Below, in pieces: positions 26,149 through 38,800 of a stretch of 64,000 nt of DNA. Position numbers and translations under genes: made by a program. The notes beneath the pieces are model-generated. The model was not told the DNA's origin. It worked only from the letters and a program-made list of their open reading frames with translations, and searched no databases. This stretch comes from Phlebiopsis flavidoalba (Eukaryota; Basidiomycota; Agaricomycetes; Polyporales; Phanerochaetaceae): assembly GCA_035772785.1 (NCBI GenBank), contig JAOCPU010000003.1:186001-250000 (forward strand), written 5' to 3'. Each line of letters opens with the position of its first letter. The first letter of the stretch is position 1.

Positions 26149-29100
26149 ATGTCTCCTCTACCCGGGCCTAACCCTTCTAACATGCCTCTGCCACCGGAAC
26201 TCAAGGTCTTTCCTACTATCAAACACTCCAAGTCAAGGGATAATATGGCGGCTTCTAAACTAAATAACCTGGTCGCGACTGCGATGGGTAAAAAGGTCAA
26301 AAAAAGCCAACTCTTACCATCCAGGATCCACCGCCGCATATGCTGTCCCCTCCTCCACTTAGCGCGTCGTCGAGTTTTGGGCACTCAATGCCTAGCACTG
26401 CAGCCACATCTCCCGCAGACCCCTCGTCGCCATTTTTTCACGAACCGCCCACCGGCCAAGTCGGTTTCTTCAACAGTCCGGTCGTATGACTACGACGACC
26501 GCTCCGACCCACATACCATCTCAGAGCCTCGTACGCCTTCCGACCACCCACGAGATCGGAGGTCGTACCAGAACTCTCTCTTGACGCTTTCTGATCCCGA
26601 CCCCTTTGCTGCGGGCTCCGTCATCCTACCACATTTTATGCAAGACCCAAACCGGCTTTCTGTATGGTCAGATTCTTCGCTGTTAGACCCGCACGGGATG
26701 AAGCGCCCGGACCCGATGCAAGTAAATCGCATGTCCTACGGCTCGTCATCCTCGAATTCACATTCGGCACATAATGACGCGTATTCTCTGAGGTCCCAAA
26801 CAAGCCCGAGCGTGTCAAGGTGGGCTGAACTGTGCGCATATATGAACCTCTTCTAACCATGTTTTCGTAGGACGCCGTCAAATTCTGCGATGGGTGCAAA
26901 ACGAAATCGACGGGAAACATACATCCTTCCAGACGGGTCCGTGGACGACGTTCCCGATCTTGACGTTCCCCGAGATGTCTCAGATAGGTTCCTGTCGGAG
27001 TCGGAGTCTTCCTGTTTGACGGTTTTGCCAAGGCAGAGGAATCTGTCCGCTGCACCGGCGCCCAGGGCAGTTATGTTGCCTCCGAAACCTGAAGCGCCGC
27101 CACTGCGACCCAGGGGGATGACGGTCGCTGCCGAAAGGTCAATGCGGCCGACGGTGAACACCGCCTTACCACGAGGAACCACGGCTCCTTTGCGCCTGGC
27201 GCGAAAACCATCCGCATCAGGCCACTCACACAGCCAATCTCCATCGACAGCTTCCACCTCGTCTCCCATCTTGTTCAGCGCACGTTCTTCGGTCTCGAAT
27301 GGTAGCGTCGCCACACAGCCTGTTGCATCTTCATCTCGTCCGCTCGTACTTGTGCGTAAAGCGTCATCATCTCGCGTGAACTTGCCACCCTTGAGCATCC
27401 AGCCTCCGTCGAAACAACTCCCACCAACACCTCTATCTCCTGTGCCACTATCCGATGACGTCGATGACGGGGCGTCGCTTGTGTTCCCGGACCCGCCCTC
27501 TCCAGACTCCGAGAGTATGAGTTTTGTGTCACTGGGACGACTTCCCAACGGCGGACGAAATACATCATTTCATGCATGACACCTCTGAGCGTGTAAATGC
27601 TATGACGTTCAGTCGCCCGACCAGCAACGCACGCCTTCGACGCGGGATTTTCGCCATCAAGTACCTCTGTGGAACAGCTTGCCTACTCTACCAGCACTTC
27701 CCAGGTCAACCTTGTGTCTCCAAAGTCGTCCTTGAGGAAGGTGATCTCGCAGCAGAGTGTATCTGCGAAGAGGGCTTCACAAGCTAGCATTACCTCTGCG
27801 CAGACAAGCTTGGATGACCATGGGTCCATTGTGGTCCCGCTACCAGCGGCAAGGCTCCCAGGAAGCAGCGCTCGTTTCATCATCCCCGCATATCTCTGCC
27901 CACTCTACGCCATTCAAACTCCTACAACAGCTCTTGTGCGCCTCCCGAACCGACATCTGCCGTTCGGCCTCCTTCATCTGGTGCCGGTAGCCCCCAGCCG
28001 CGCAGACGACTGTTCTCTGGTGGCTCGGGCTATCGCAGAGGAAGTCTGTCAAAAGGATCCTCGAGTCCTCCTCCAACAGCGGATGATGAGCTGCGCTCCG
28101 TCTTCAGCCTGAGCTTGGACGGCGGTGACTCGGCATCTCGCGAGTCTGTGGCCCAGAGCCAACGACAGCCTCCGGTCATGATGTCCTTTGCCAACATGGG
28201 GAATCAGCTGTCCCTTGTCACGGACAACGCGTGCATCGCGCCGATGTGGGAAGAGCTGACTGCCAGCTCCAACGCTTCTAGTGGTCCGTCGAAGAGGGTG
28301 TCACAGTCGGATTACATCCCCCAACAGATCATGTCTCCCGCGGATATGTTGAGGTTGGAGGAAGAGATTGCAGGAGAGGCGGTGTGCAGAGAGCGGGAGT
28401 TGGAGAAGGCGAAGCCAGAATGCGAACCCGGAGACTTTGGACTGGCTTATATGAACGGCGGGAACGGTGGGTCTTCAAGCCGATCACGGGCAAGTTCGAT
28501 TGTGTCAAGCATGTCTGCCGCAACGATGGCCTTCGGAGAGAAGCGTGTGGGAAAGAAGAAGTCCCAAGCCCAAGCTTCACCAAGCTACCCATTGGCCGAA
28601 GTACGGGCCTTGCTCCACGACGACCTTCTACCGCCGCAGAGACGACAAGGCCCGGCACGAGTGGGTCTGTCAGTCCAATTCGACCCTCCACCCGGGCGAG
28701 AAGTGGCACGACATCCTCGCGGCCTGCCACTGCTCAAGCGAGTCTGGCATCTGCTCCCACTTCTCCCGTGTCACTCAACCCTCCTTCGCCGAGCTACGGT
28801 TCGACTGCGTTACCCCCTCCGCCTCGCGCGAGGGCCGGACGCGCGCATTCCGTCAGGAAAGCGACGCCAACAAACGAGCCAGCGTGGTGCCCATGCAAAC
28901 CCTTTCGCCGCCTCCAGCGCCGCGCCGGCGCCCGTCCGCCCCGGTCACCACGGTCGAGCCCGAGGACGAACCGGCCCCCCGCTCCTTCACGGCCGCCAAG
29001 TGCGTTCAATCAAAGAGCTTTGAAGCGGCGCTCGGTCATGAGAAAGCCGGTCCGTCATTCTTGGAGATCGAGGACGATTACGACGCGGAGATGGATCCGG

Positions 29101-29251
29101 AGACGATCACGCTCGCGGACATGCGGGACACGCGTGTAGCTGTCGCGGAGCCGATCGAGATGGAATCCAGTTTCTTCTTGGACCTCGACAGGGGGACTCA
29201 TTCGATACGATTAGAAGTTTTGAGGACCGCGAGAGTTTCCACGCGTTTTAA
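26149..29251 (+). CDS. Large Ser/Pro-rich, mostly disordered protein of unknown function
   Basis: I do not recognise the family. The protein starts MSPLPGPNPSNMPLPPELKV and contains VFPTIKHSKSRDNMAASKLN. Low-complexity Ser/Pro/Arg sequence follows almost to the end (PPPHMLSPPPLSASSSF near 26330; LPPKPEAPPLRPRGMT near 27080; PPSKQLPPTPLSPVPLSDDV near 27415). More ordered pieces are DSESMSFVSLGDFPTAD near 27510, an acidic helix SPADMLRLEEEIAGEAVCR near 28335, and FLEIEDDYDAEMDPETITLA near 29060. It would end FFLDLDRGDSFDTIRSF ... ESFHAF with TAA at 29249-29251, if one G of the run near 29190 is surplus. Frame changes occur at homopolymers (AAAAAAA near 26300, GGGGG near 29190). It may be a signalling or polarity scaffold, but nothing shows this directly. 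Confidence 0.6.
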
Positions 29252-29614
29252 AAGCTTTCTGGTTTGGTATCGTCCCACATTCGCTGCTATTATATATTCT
29301 TATTGCTTTCTTATCGTACTATACTATTCTTCTGGCACTGTTTGCCGTATTGCTTTCATGCTAGCTATACTAATAGGTCTCATCGCTTTCCATCTAGCGC
29401 CACCTTACGCTGTCATCCCTTGTGGTCTACTCATCACACCCGCACCTTTGTCTATATTTACTTGGTACATATTGGAACTTAGTTGTTTGTGAAAATGTTT
29501 TGTTTCCATATTCCAATGCTATACGATGATATACATGTAGTAACCAGGAGCCAACCGCGAGCAATACGTATAAGAAGTAGAAGAGATATCTGCAGCAAGT
29601 CGCGAGCGTGAACG

Positions 29615-32600
29615 TTAGTCGGTCTCTTCCGTATGGTAGCCCGCACGACGCATCGCGCCCAAGCGATGTCTGGCAGCTCCCAACTCCTTCTCCAGCCTGA
29701 GGATCTCCACCTGCTGTTCCATCTCGCGCTTCTTAAATTCGAGCACCGCCATGTTCTTGTAGTCCGCCTCCTCCTCCTGGATCTCCCTTGCCGAGATCGG
29801 CCTTGACCTGCTTGACAAGCGCCTTGCAGGCCTCGTGTGACGGCCTTCGCGGCCCAACTCGAGGCGCTCTTGGGTCTTTGACATCAGGTTTTGCCTTCAC
29901 ACGCGAGGCGGCGACCAGCTGCGCCGTGTAGCAGCGGCAACCTCGTTTGAGGCAATTATGGGAAACGAATCAGCTGCTCGAGAGTGTGGGTTCCAGACAG
30001 CACTCCGTCCGCGCTCTCGATGAGCAAATTCGTAGCGAACGCGACGGCGCGAGCGGCCGAGATGAGGCCCTCGGTCCAGCGGTTGTTCTTCTTGTAGAAC
30101 TGCTGCATGGTGTGCTCGAGCCCGTTGCCCTGCGCGACGATCTCCTGCTGAGACTCGGTCGCAGCTTGGATGAGACGGGCGATCGCATTCGTCGATGGAT
30201 CGAGCGCGGCAGCCAGGATGGAGTCGTGTAACTTGCAGATCCACAGCGCTGAAGCGGGACGAGTCGCGCGGGCGCGACATGAGCTGCTGCAGGCGCGCAG
30301 TCGCCGCCTCGATAGCCTTAGCAGCTCCCAACATCTCCTGCTCGACGAGATCGCCGATGTCGCCGTTGGCCTTTGCAATCGCACCGGACTTGCCGCCCTT
30401 GGGCGCCAGCTTGTCCACGGTCTCGGAGAGCCTCGTGAGCGCTGTCCGTACCTCGACGTTGTTACGCATAGCCACCTCCTTCCGCTGAGTGGTCTGAGGG
30501 AGAAGGTCGAGCTTGTAGGACTGAAGGTTCAGGAAGCCACGAAGGCCGATCATCGCCTGCAGTCTTCGCAACGGCAACGAGCTTCTCAGAAGCCTCCTCG
30601 CTGACCAAGCGAGTGATACCCTTGGTGTTGACGAGGACCTCTGAGAGTGACTGTGCCAGCTCGTTCGCGCCTTTGATGACCTCGACGTGGTCGCCGCCAA
30701 CTTCACCTCCGAGGTGTAGGTTGAAGATAGTGGCAAAGTCAGTGGCGTTGTTGATGGCCTTTTCAATCATCGAAAGGGTGTACTCGGGCGTCGAGTTCAG
30801 GTTACCAGTTTGTGCTGGTGACTCGAGCTCGTATATCGCTTCATCCACCTTTTGCACGCATGCTTGCAAGATAGAGTCTGCAAAAAGTTGAGTACCAGCC
30901 AAATGCTATACAAGGTCGAAGACGAACCGATGATCGCGTTGAGCTTCTTGCGGTTATCGAGAATGAGGGTATCGATCTGAGCATTGTGTGGTCTCTTCGA
31001 CGATGCCTTGGTTCTGGGGAGAATCAATTATGATACTCTGATGTTGAAGAGGACACTCAGAGCAGCATACCTGCTGCGTGCCGTCGCGGACAGCTGCTGC
31101 AGGCGTCTGATCCACACTCTCCTGCAGAACAGCAAATCTCCTCATCCTTCTCCTCGCGAACGCGGTCAATCTCTGCTTGCGTGTTATCCAGCCTGACCAA
31201 GAGGTCGTCGATTTGTTGCTGCTTAGCCTGTCGTGAATGTATGAGTACTCTTGTATGTGCAACGCGGAGATGGTACCCACCCTGAGCGACTCTTCAAGCT
31301 CGGAGAGCTGACGGTTGTACTTGGATAGCACAGTCGAAACCTCGGAGCTCTTCGAGCGTGAGGCGTCTTCCGCCCGCTCATTAGCAAACCGCAATTCGCG
31401 CTTCACTCGGTCTATCTCGTCCTTGTGACTCGATTTCTGACGGTCAAGGTCGAAGCGGGCGCGGTCACGTTCCCTGATCATGTCAGCAAGCTCAAGGTTC
31501 TTCGCTTTCAGGTCGCGCTCCATGCGCTCCATTCGGTCGATGGCTTCCTGTGCAGAGTTGGCTTTCAGCTGCATTTGCTTGAACTTGGCCAACATATCAA
31601 GGTGTTTCCGTCCGCAGCTGGCTGTAAAGCTTGGCAAGAGCCTCATACTTGTTGCGCCAGAGTGTGACTTGGTCCTGAAGCTGCTTGATGAGCTCGTCTT
31701 TTGACGCTATTTGCGAGCCAACGTTCATTGAGATATCGCCGGGACGCTGCTCAACTCGCCTTCCAGAGCTTTGACTCTCTGGAGGTGGTAGCATGAGTGT
31801 TATCGCATTCAGTAGTGAGATGAACACATACTCGGTCGTATTGTTCAAGCATAAGCTGGTCCCGTTCGTACTGGCCACGCATTTGTAGCATTTGTCTCTC
31901 CAGCTCAGCCGCTTGCTGATTGACCTGTTGGTTAGCAAACTGGTTGTACTGCATCTGCTGTTGCAGCAGGGGCCTCCTGCGCCTGCCTCTCCCGCTCAGC
32001 CTGCTCAGCCTGACGCCGCTCAAACTCTCGCTGTTGAGCCTCCTCAGCCTCACGGCCGTTGCCGCTCTTCCGCTTCACGTGCCGCAAGCAGGGCCTTCTG
32101 CTGGTCTTCGTACTGCTTGAGCATACGAGCTTGCTCGGCAATGTCTGGAGGTGGTGTGGCGGGAGGTGGAGTCTTGACTGGAGGTGCCGCTGTCGTTGGT
32201 CGCGCGGGCAGATCGGGGGTGGGACCGTTGTCCAAGAGGTTGGGTGGATCCTACGTAGTAAATGAGTTAGTTAATGGTCAGTGAAGGGAGTTGGCCATAT
32301 CTGACTTGACCGAGCTTTGGGACGTTGATGAGGCTGGTGAGGTACTTCAAGTTAGAGCATTCATAATAGAACTTGCGCAGGGCGTAGTGTTGGCTGCTGA
32401 ATCGCTGCCTGAGGGGCTCAAGCGCCTCCGGATCGTTTGTCCCTGGGAGCATATTAGCAACTGCGGAGGGTGGATGCCAAGTGATTACTGACTTCGGTGC
32501 ATAGCACGAAGCATACTAGTGATGAAACGGTAAATACCCCAGCTCTCCTTCACCAAGGGGACTAGCGCGGATATGCGACACTCATTATTTGCAGAATGTC

Positions 32601-33433
32601 TGAAGTGTGCAAATATCATCTTCTGGAAGGAGTCAATCTGGTCTTGGAGGTTCATGAGATCGGATATGGTCTCGTAACTTCACAACACTTAGTGGTATGT
32701 GGAAGCGCACTCAAAAGCGACGTACCCCTCGTTGGGATCATCGATTCCCTTCAAAGTCACATACTCCTCATACTCAAACAGGCCATTGAATTCAGGACGA
32801 AGGCGATGGAACCTGAGCTTTGCGAGAATGAACTGGACATAGGTTCTAATCAGAGGACCGTAACCTGTGCGAATGCTATTAGTCCGGAGTCTGCATGATT
32901 ATAGACACAGTGTCAAACCTCGAGCACTATCGTGACCAACGGTACGAGCACAAGTCTCCAGCCACCCAGTTTGGCCGTGAGCTTCCTTGATAGTCTATCG
33001 TGCACCGTCATAAAGATACTGACTGATATTCGTCGTAACGGGGACGTACCACAGGATGACCCTCCTGAAGCACCTTGTGGACGGTGATCAGAGCTTTGAA
33101 TGTCTGCACTTCGTCTGCCAGGATAGGCTGTACTCGAAGGCCAGTCCAGAAGGAGATTGAAGAATGGTAATCCCAGGTATACACAATACATTCTACGGCA
33201 TGTGAGATGAATTTATGGACGTGGACTGAGACTTCCTACTTACTTCGGACATGCTTCTGCTTAGGGGCAGACTCCTCGGGGTTAGTAGCTTTCTTGATGT
33301 TTACGACGAGCTCCGCTTCCGCCTTGTCCTTGTCCACCGGCCGGGTAGGGTAGTGTATCTCGTCACCATCAATGTCGAAGCCGCCTGCCTGGCGCGTTCG
33401 CGACCCACTAAACCTGTTCGGCCGAGTGAGCAA
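29615..33433 (-). CDS. SLA2: Sla2/End4/Hip1R endocytic adaptor (ANTH, coiled coil, I/LWEQ)
   Basis: Sla2 links clathrin-coat membrane to actin at endocytic sites. The ANTH domain is at the N-terminus: DKDKAEAELVVNIKKATNPE and ESAPKQKHVR (33330-33240), CIVYTWDYHSSISFWTGLRV (33190-33130), ALITVHKVLQEGHPVV near 33070 and FNGLFEYEEYVTLKGIDDPN near 32790-32730. SWGIYRFITSMLRAMHRR and FSSQHYALRKFYYECSNLKY (near 32400) close it. A Pro-rich linker (32240-32130) leads to a Glu/Gln/Ala coiled coil (32130-31200; KQYEDQQKALLAAREAEER). The C-terminal talin-like actin-binding domain covers about 30900-29615 (TPEYTLSMIEKAINNATDFA near 30770, LIQAATESQQEIVAQGNGLE near 30150). It ends GAMRRAGYHTEETD at 29615. 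I use the ATG at 33433, but a short upstream exon is possible. The gene is divergent from SURF1. Confidence 0.93.
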
Positions 33434-33610
33434 AGACCATAGCTACGCAAAGTGGTATACCAACATGGTGCGCGTAGGACAGTGACCTGTATGAGGATGA
33501 GGGTAGAGAGGAAAGCGGTGATGCTGCGTCGAGACTGCGCGTAATGCGGGCGCGTCTAAGATGAGACCCTCCGAAACGATCCTCTGACCGAACTGCCACC
33601 GCCATTCTCC
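33434..33610. promoter_or_regulatory. Bidirectional promoter of SLA2 (-) and SURF1 (+)
   Basis: Divergent starts lie 177 bases apart. No TATA box or other named site is visible. Confidence 0.5.
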
Positions 33611-34763
33611 ATGCCCTCACTGTTTACTCTGGGCCTACGACGGCAGCTACTCTCAAAATGGGCCGCGGCGATCTATGTCGCAAAATGTCATCACTGGGGC
33701 GAGAATGGAGTCCACCTCCAGCGCAGGGCAGTCGCAATACAAGTCCAAGAAAGACTCCTTACTTAGCCCGACCATGATCCTTCTCGGAATTATGCCAATA
33801 TTTACCTTTGCACTGGGGACCTGGCAGGTCGAAAGACTCAAGTGGAAAGTCAATCTCATTGACGAACTGCAGGAGAAACTTCAGCGAGACCCGCTGGTTC
33901 TCTCCCAGGCGAATCAAGTCAGTATTTATTCGGATTCATTCTCGCAAACGATAGCAGCTTAATGAACAAGTCTCTCCGCCGTAGCCGATTTCACCTACCG
34001 TAAAGTGCTTATGCGCGGACGATGGGACCACACACATGGTCATGTTATTGGGCCCTCGTGTGCACGACGGAACCAATGGATATCATTTGATCGAGCCTCT
34101 CATCCGTACAAGACGGTACCACAGTGCTCGTGGACCGTGGATTCATCTCTCAGGAGCAGGCAGGACAATAAAACATATCTTGGCGACGACGGAGAAGTCG
34201 AAGTTCTCGGATGCTTCGAACAGGCCATGTCAGGAACCGATTTCACACCCGACAACCACCCCCTTGAAGGCAAATGGTATTGGGCGGACATAGAGACCAT
34301 GGCACAACATGCAGGAGGAGATCAGGCGAACGTACAACCCGTATATGTTGAGGAGATATTTGGTGCGCTACACTATATCCTTCATTCATTTTTAGCCTTA
34401 CGTCTGTCCAGAAGGACACGCAGGGGATGCAGCATGGCGGGTAAGCCATGGGATCCCTCTTGGGAGGCCCCCCGTCGTAGATGTGAGGAATTCACACGCC
34501 TCTTACATCGTCACTTGGTACGTGCAGGTCCAACGCTTTCACAAATGGCAGTTGGCTCATCATGCAAAAGGTACTCGCTCTCAGTCTTCACGACAGTGAT
34601 GTTCGGACGTCTACTTCTAAAAACAACGACGCGCTCGCGCTCGACTCCCAAGATAAGAGGGTTACTACACATCAACACTCCTCGCGTTGGTATGACCGGA
34701 CAAACCCTTATTCAAGAATTCCTGCCCTTTCAATACCAGCCAATCACTTTGCACGCCCTCTGA
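33611..34763 (+). CDS. SURF1: SURF1/Shy1 cytochrome c oxidase assembly factor
   Basis: SURF1 is an inner mitochondrial membrane protein needed to assemble complex IV. The probable targeting peptide begins MPSLFTLGLRRQLLSKWAAA at 33611, and a one-base frame change joins it to SMSQNVITGARMESTSSAG. The first membrane segment and signature follow: PTMILLGIMPIFTFALGTWQ then VERLKWKVNLIDELQEKLQ. After an intron come TYRKVLMRGRWDHTHGHVIG (near 34000-34050), NGYHLIEPLI, LVDRGFIS near 34130, and TPDNHPLEGKWYWADIETMA near 34245-34300, all SURF1 hallmarks. The C-terminal membrane segment is RYSLSVFTTVMFGRLLL near 34570-34620. The stop is uncertain: the frame runs to 34763, but the family usually ends about 10-20 residues after this segment, so a frame error near 34640 is likely. 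Confidence 0.9.
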
Positions 34764-35367
34764 GCCTTTGAGCAGCTATGATGCAATTCAACACACGTCA
34801 CTGCTCTACTATTCGATAAGTCCAGTTCGGCCCGAAGAATTGTGCCTCAGCATAACATGCCACGATGTCGTGAACACACCTGAGCAGTGAGCACATCCCT
34901 GCAGGCTTCGCCAAGCCCTGGAAGATCCAAGCGTTTATAAAACGGCATTGAGGGCGAAGGGACGCGCCCCATGTGATTTCGCAGAATGCGGGGAGTTGTA
35001 GCTAGCGAATAAACGCACACCTTCCACATCGAGTTGTTGTTACTGCTGCTTGCTGTTGCCTGCTCACGCCTTTCTGCTTCTGGTTGCTTGTGGACATAGA
35101 GCGAAATTATGGTCACCGACTTTTTATTTAAAGCTCTTCGTAGATCCAGCTAAGGTTAGTGTGAATCATCATCGTACGCTCCTGGTACGCTCCTGCCAAA
35201 CGGAAACTGGTCAGCGAGCCGGAAGCGCCCGAGATATTACTCCTGAACGAGTCCTTTGACCTTGTGTTTCATATACACCCCATCTACGTTTACTCTTTGA
35301 CGTCAATTAAGCCTCCAAGGCTCGCATACAGCGACTGCGCGACGGCGGTTAGCTCTTGCCGCTGTCC
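34764..35367. other. Intergenic region
   Basis: About 600 bases with no recognisable gene. The sequence 35180-35200 contains a short direct repeat (cgctcctggta followed at once by cgctcctgcca). The remainder is ordinary intergenic sequence. Confidence 0.4.
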
Positions 35368-38300
35368 ATGGCAGAGGCCGGACCCTCTACTGGATATGGT
35401 ACAAGCTCAAGTGCTTGGACCGTCTTCGCGTTCAAACCGCCTCCCGTTCCCAAATCCTGAACCTGATGGCGGAATATCACGGCTAGCTCGGTTGAACGAA
35501 GACGCCACGAGGGCCAAAGTACAGTCGCTATCACGGTCAACGGCTGGAAAGCACCCCGCATCTGCGGACGCTCGACGGAGAGTTAGGTCTGTTGAGGGGA
35601 CACAACAGCCTTATTCGTCCGGGTTACGCAAAGTATTTGAGACAGATGGTACGCAAAGAAGAATAGTGTCAGGAGACAGGAAGGGGAGGAGCTTGAGGAT
35701 GGGGAAGGAGCACGACCGGGCAGGTGTTACCACCGACCGGCTTTTCAGCGTCTACAGACCATTCGTCCACCACGGCCTTTTCAGACGAATGATGACCTTT
35801 GTGATGTGTGGATGTCCTTGCCGTGGTGTCAACGACCACTGAACAATGCTTAGCACATGAGGGTTGGTGTATTTAATACGGCCAGGTCACATTCATTAAT
35901 GGACAAGTAGATCCCAGAATATTGGAGGATGTCCAGCGGGCTCTGAATCTTCAAGCCAGGCGAGAAGCTCGTATGAAGGCACTTAATACTATCACGGCTA
36001 CAAAGCCAAGGCCTTACGCTCCAGAAGAGACTTCCAACTCCTCCTTCTCCACACAATCCTCTTCTATGCGCCTCAGGATGCCGACCAACTCTATGCCGCC
36101 AACTCTTGTTCAAGGTGTTCAAGGCGGTAGCGTCGAGTCCGAGATAGACTTTAGCCCGTCTGTTGGCGTGATCCCTCCTCATCCTGTGCCCGCCTCGTCC
36201 GATGGAGGCATCACACTCGACTGGACAGGTTCCAACTCTGAGGATGAACGAGACAAGCGTTGGTCTCTGTCCATTACGAAGCGAAGGAACAAAGACAAAT
36301 ATCCACTGGGTGCTAGCAAGACTGTCGTTGAGAAATTGGAGTCTGTGTATGCCGGTCAGTCGATCAGAGTCTTTGTATCCAGCGTCGCATTCATTCCCGT
36401 TCGAATGCAGACAAACTAAAACTTACTCAAGACCAAGGCCAAGCCGCACACTCTACGGAAAGCTCACATAACAGCGGAACAACTACGGCGGCGCTATGCC
36501 GTGCTGGATGATACTACCGACCCGTCTATCAACCTACTTGGAGCCGCTCGGTGGTATCATGAACGCGAGCCCGTTCATCAAAGCGTCCCTAGACCACGCC
36601 GAGCCTCTCACTTGGCTTAAGCACCTTCGCGAGAGGCACGGAAACCAACCAGATGACCGACTCCCTTGGCACCTTTCTGCACTCATCGTTGAGGAATACG
36701 CTAGGTCCCGGGGACGCAAGCTCCAGGCTATACCTGAAGATCGTGTTGCTGACCCTGCGCCCGTCTCTGAGGCCTCTCCTCCCGCAGTGCATCCAGCGTC
36801 ACCCGATAGCAAACGCGATAGTAAATCACCCTCCAGTGACTCGTGGTCTTGGACACCTCCCTCGCAACCTCTCGAGCCGTCCTTATCAAGACGTAGGCGC
36901 GATTCCTTTGACGCAGGGATATCGTTCGAGCCCCAGGTTGATTCAGGGAGGTCGTCATTGGGAGCAGATTCGAGGCGTAGCAGCCTGGATCCTCTCAGCC
37001 GCCGGCGACATTCACAAGCATATGCCACACAGACTCTGCGCGGAGTTCGACTCATCATGGAGCGCTCTCTTCCGGACCCGGACGCAATATGTCGCCCATG
37101 AGCAGCCGAATGCATTTCAAGGACTTTGCGAATCGGATGCGTCGCAAGACAAACACTAAGAGCGATGATGGCGTCTCGTCTGCTCGTAACTCTATCTCGG
37201 AGCACAGTCATGAAGACGAACCGTCACCGAGCAAAGGCAAAGCCCGGTCTCGCCCTGTTAGCTTGCAGCTTCTGCCGCGGTTGGATTCACGGAGCGAGCT
37301 CCCTATTCCCCCACATTCTGCCTCGGAACACGGTATGTCTAGCGGAGGCGATGGACCGCATACCGCGCGCCAGACCTCTCCGTACATACCGTTCGATGCC
37401 GCTACGTCTACGAAGCCCTCTCGTGCCCCTTCACCGAACCCGAAGACATCTAAGCCGCGCTCTCGACAACGTCGTCTTTCTCTTCCCTCATTGAACCAAA
37501 TGTTGATACGAGAACAAGAGAAGCGTCAACAGGACGCGGACGAGGAGCAGGAGCGCCTCGAGTACGAGCATAAAGCACAGTATGTCGTATCAGTATCCGC
37601 ATACAAATGGCGCGCTAAAATATTTACAGGCTTCTGGACGACGCCATAGCTCAGAACTCGCGAACACGACAGCTGTTGCAGAGGGTTGGGGGCAACATCC
37701 GCGAGTACGAACACGTGCTCTCACGACTCTCCCTACTCCTTGGAATGGAGCATAAGCCCATCCCTATAGAGGTCCTCGAGGCTCTAAGCCACGACCCCCC
37801 GCGTCTGTGATGAGTGGCGCAAGGCGGCCGAAGAGTTGGCGTGCTGTGGATGAAGTATGTGATCGGATATCTCGCCAGCGCGAGATATTGCGTTTCTTCT
37901 TCGCGAACTCTCTTGCCGACGAAGAAACCACCTCTTCTACCACTGACATCTTTGACGGCCCGATTTTCTCTTTGACCAGTTCACTGGACCAACTAGAACA
38001 CCATCGTCGGAGACTTACAGAGGAGGCAGAGAAGGTTATGGCCACACTGGTGCAGGTTAAGGACGTCCATTCCACTGTCAAGCGACAGTACAACGAGGTC
38101 ACAGCCCATACCTCGCTGATATATCCCCAGGTAAACTCACCTTGTTGCTCGTTCCACGTGAAACTCACTATGCTCACAGCTATCCCACATCGTCGCACTG
38201 GAGGAAAGCTATCGCAAACAAATATCAGCAGTTCTGGGACCTCGGCCTCGACGCATTGACACTACTCCTAGACACGGTCACACCTGTATGGCGCAACTAC

Positions 38301-38680
38301 GGCAAAGTTATCGGAGAAGATGTCCAGGACTTTCTCATTATCCCATGGTACCGCTGAACGAGTTCACTGGAGAACAGAAGCGATACCCCATCACTTCACT
38401 ACCCTCGCGTTCCATACGCCATTGGTTTGGTTTACCTCCTCTTCTCCATCCTCAGTCTGGGTGTTGCCGCATTGCAAATCGGCGCTGCGGTTTCGTCCAC
38501 GCTCAACTACAACTTACCCTGGATCACACATACGGGATTCCGCTGGCTATTCACCCCTTTCTTCAGCATCCTGCTCTTTATTCAGTGGACGGCAGTCCTC
38601 ATTGAATGTTTTTCGTCGTTCTCGCGGAGTTTGGTGTCATCATGTGGTGGCTCGGATGGGCCGTAAAGATATTAAATTAA
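35368..38680 (+). CDS. Unrecognised coiled-coil protein with C-terminal membrane anchor
   Basis: I do not recognise a named family. The start is MAEAGPSTGYGTSSSAWTVF at 35368. A long disordered N-terminal half contains MEDVQRALNLQARREARMKA near 35922, KRRNKDKYPLGASKTVVEK, LLGAARWYHERE near 36540, and Ser/Arg-rich parts to about 37450. Helical segments then follow: QMLIREQEKRQQDADEEQER near 37500, QLLQRVGGNIREYEHVLSRL near 37675, EVCDRISRQREILRFFFANS near 37855 and QLEHHRRRLTEEAEKVMATL near 37990. The C-terminus has GEDVQDFLIIPWYR near 38320 and then hydrophobic segments (GLVYLLFSILSLGVAALQIG, PFFSILLFIQWTAVLIE, FGVIMWWLGWAVKILN) with TAA at 38678-38680. This is a tail-anchored or two-to-three-TM protein whose large cytosolic part has coiled coils, so an organelle-tether or trafficking role is possible. 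That is inference. Confidence 0.75.
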
Positions 38681-38800
38681 TTTCGCTGTAGGACTTTTGG
38701 TTGTTCGTTCGCTCGCTTTCCTATTTTCTTATGTATCATTGACAGTATCGTATACCTACTCAGATCCCTAATGCTACAGTACAATATACCAAACAATGCC

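Noticed and set aside
29947..30604. Plus-strand frames up to 144 codons
   Set aside because: They are shadows of the SLA2 actin-binding domain, which is GC-rich at third positions.
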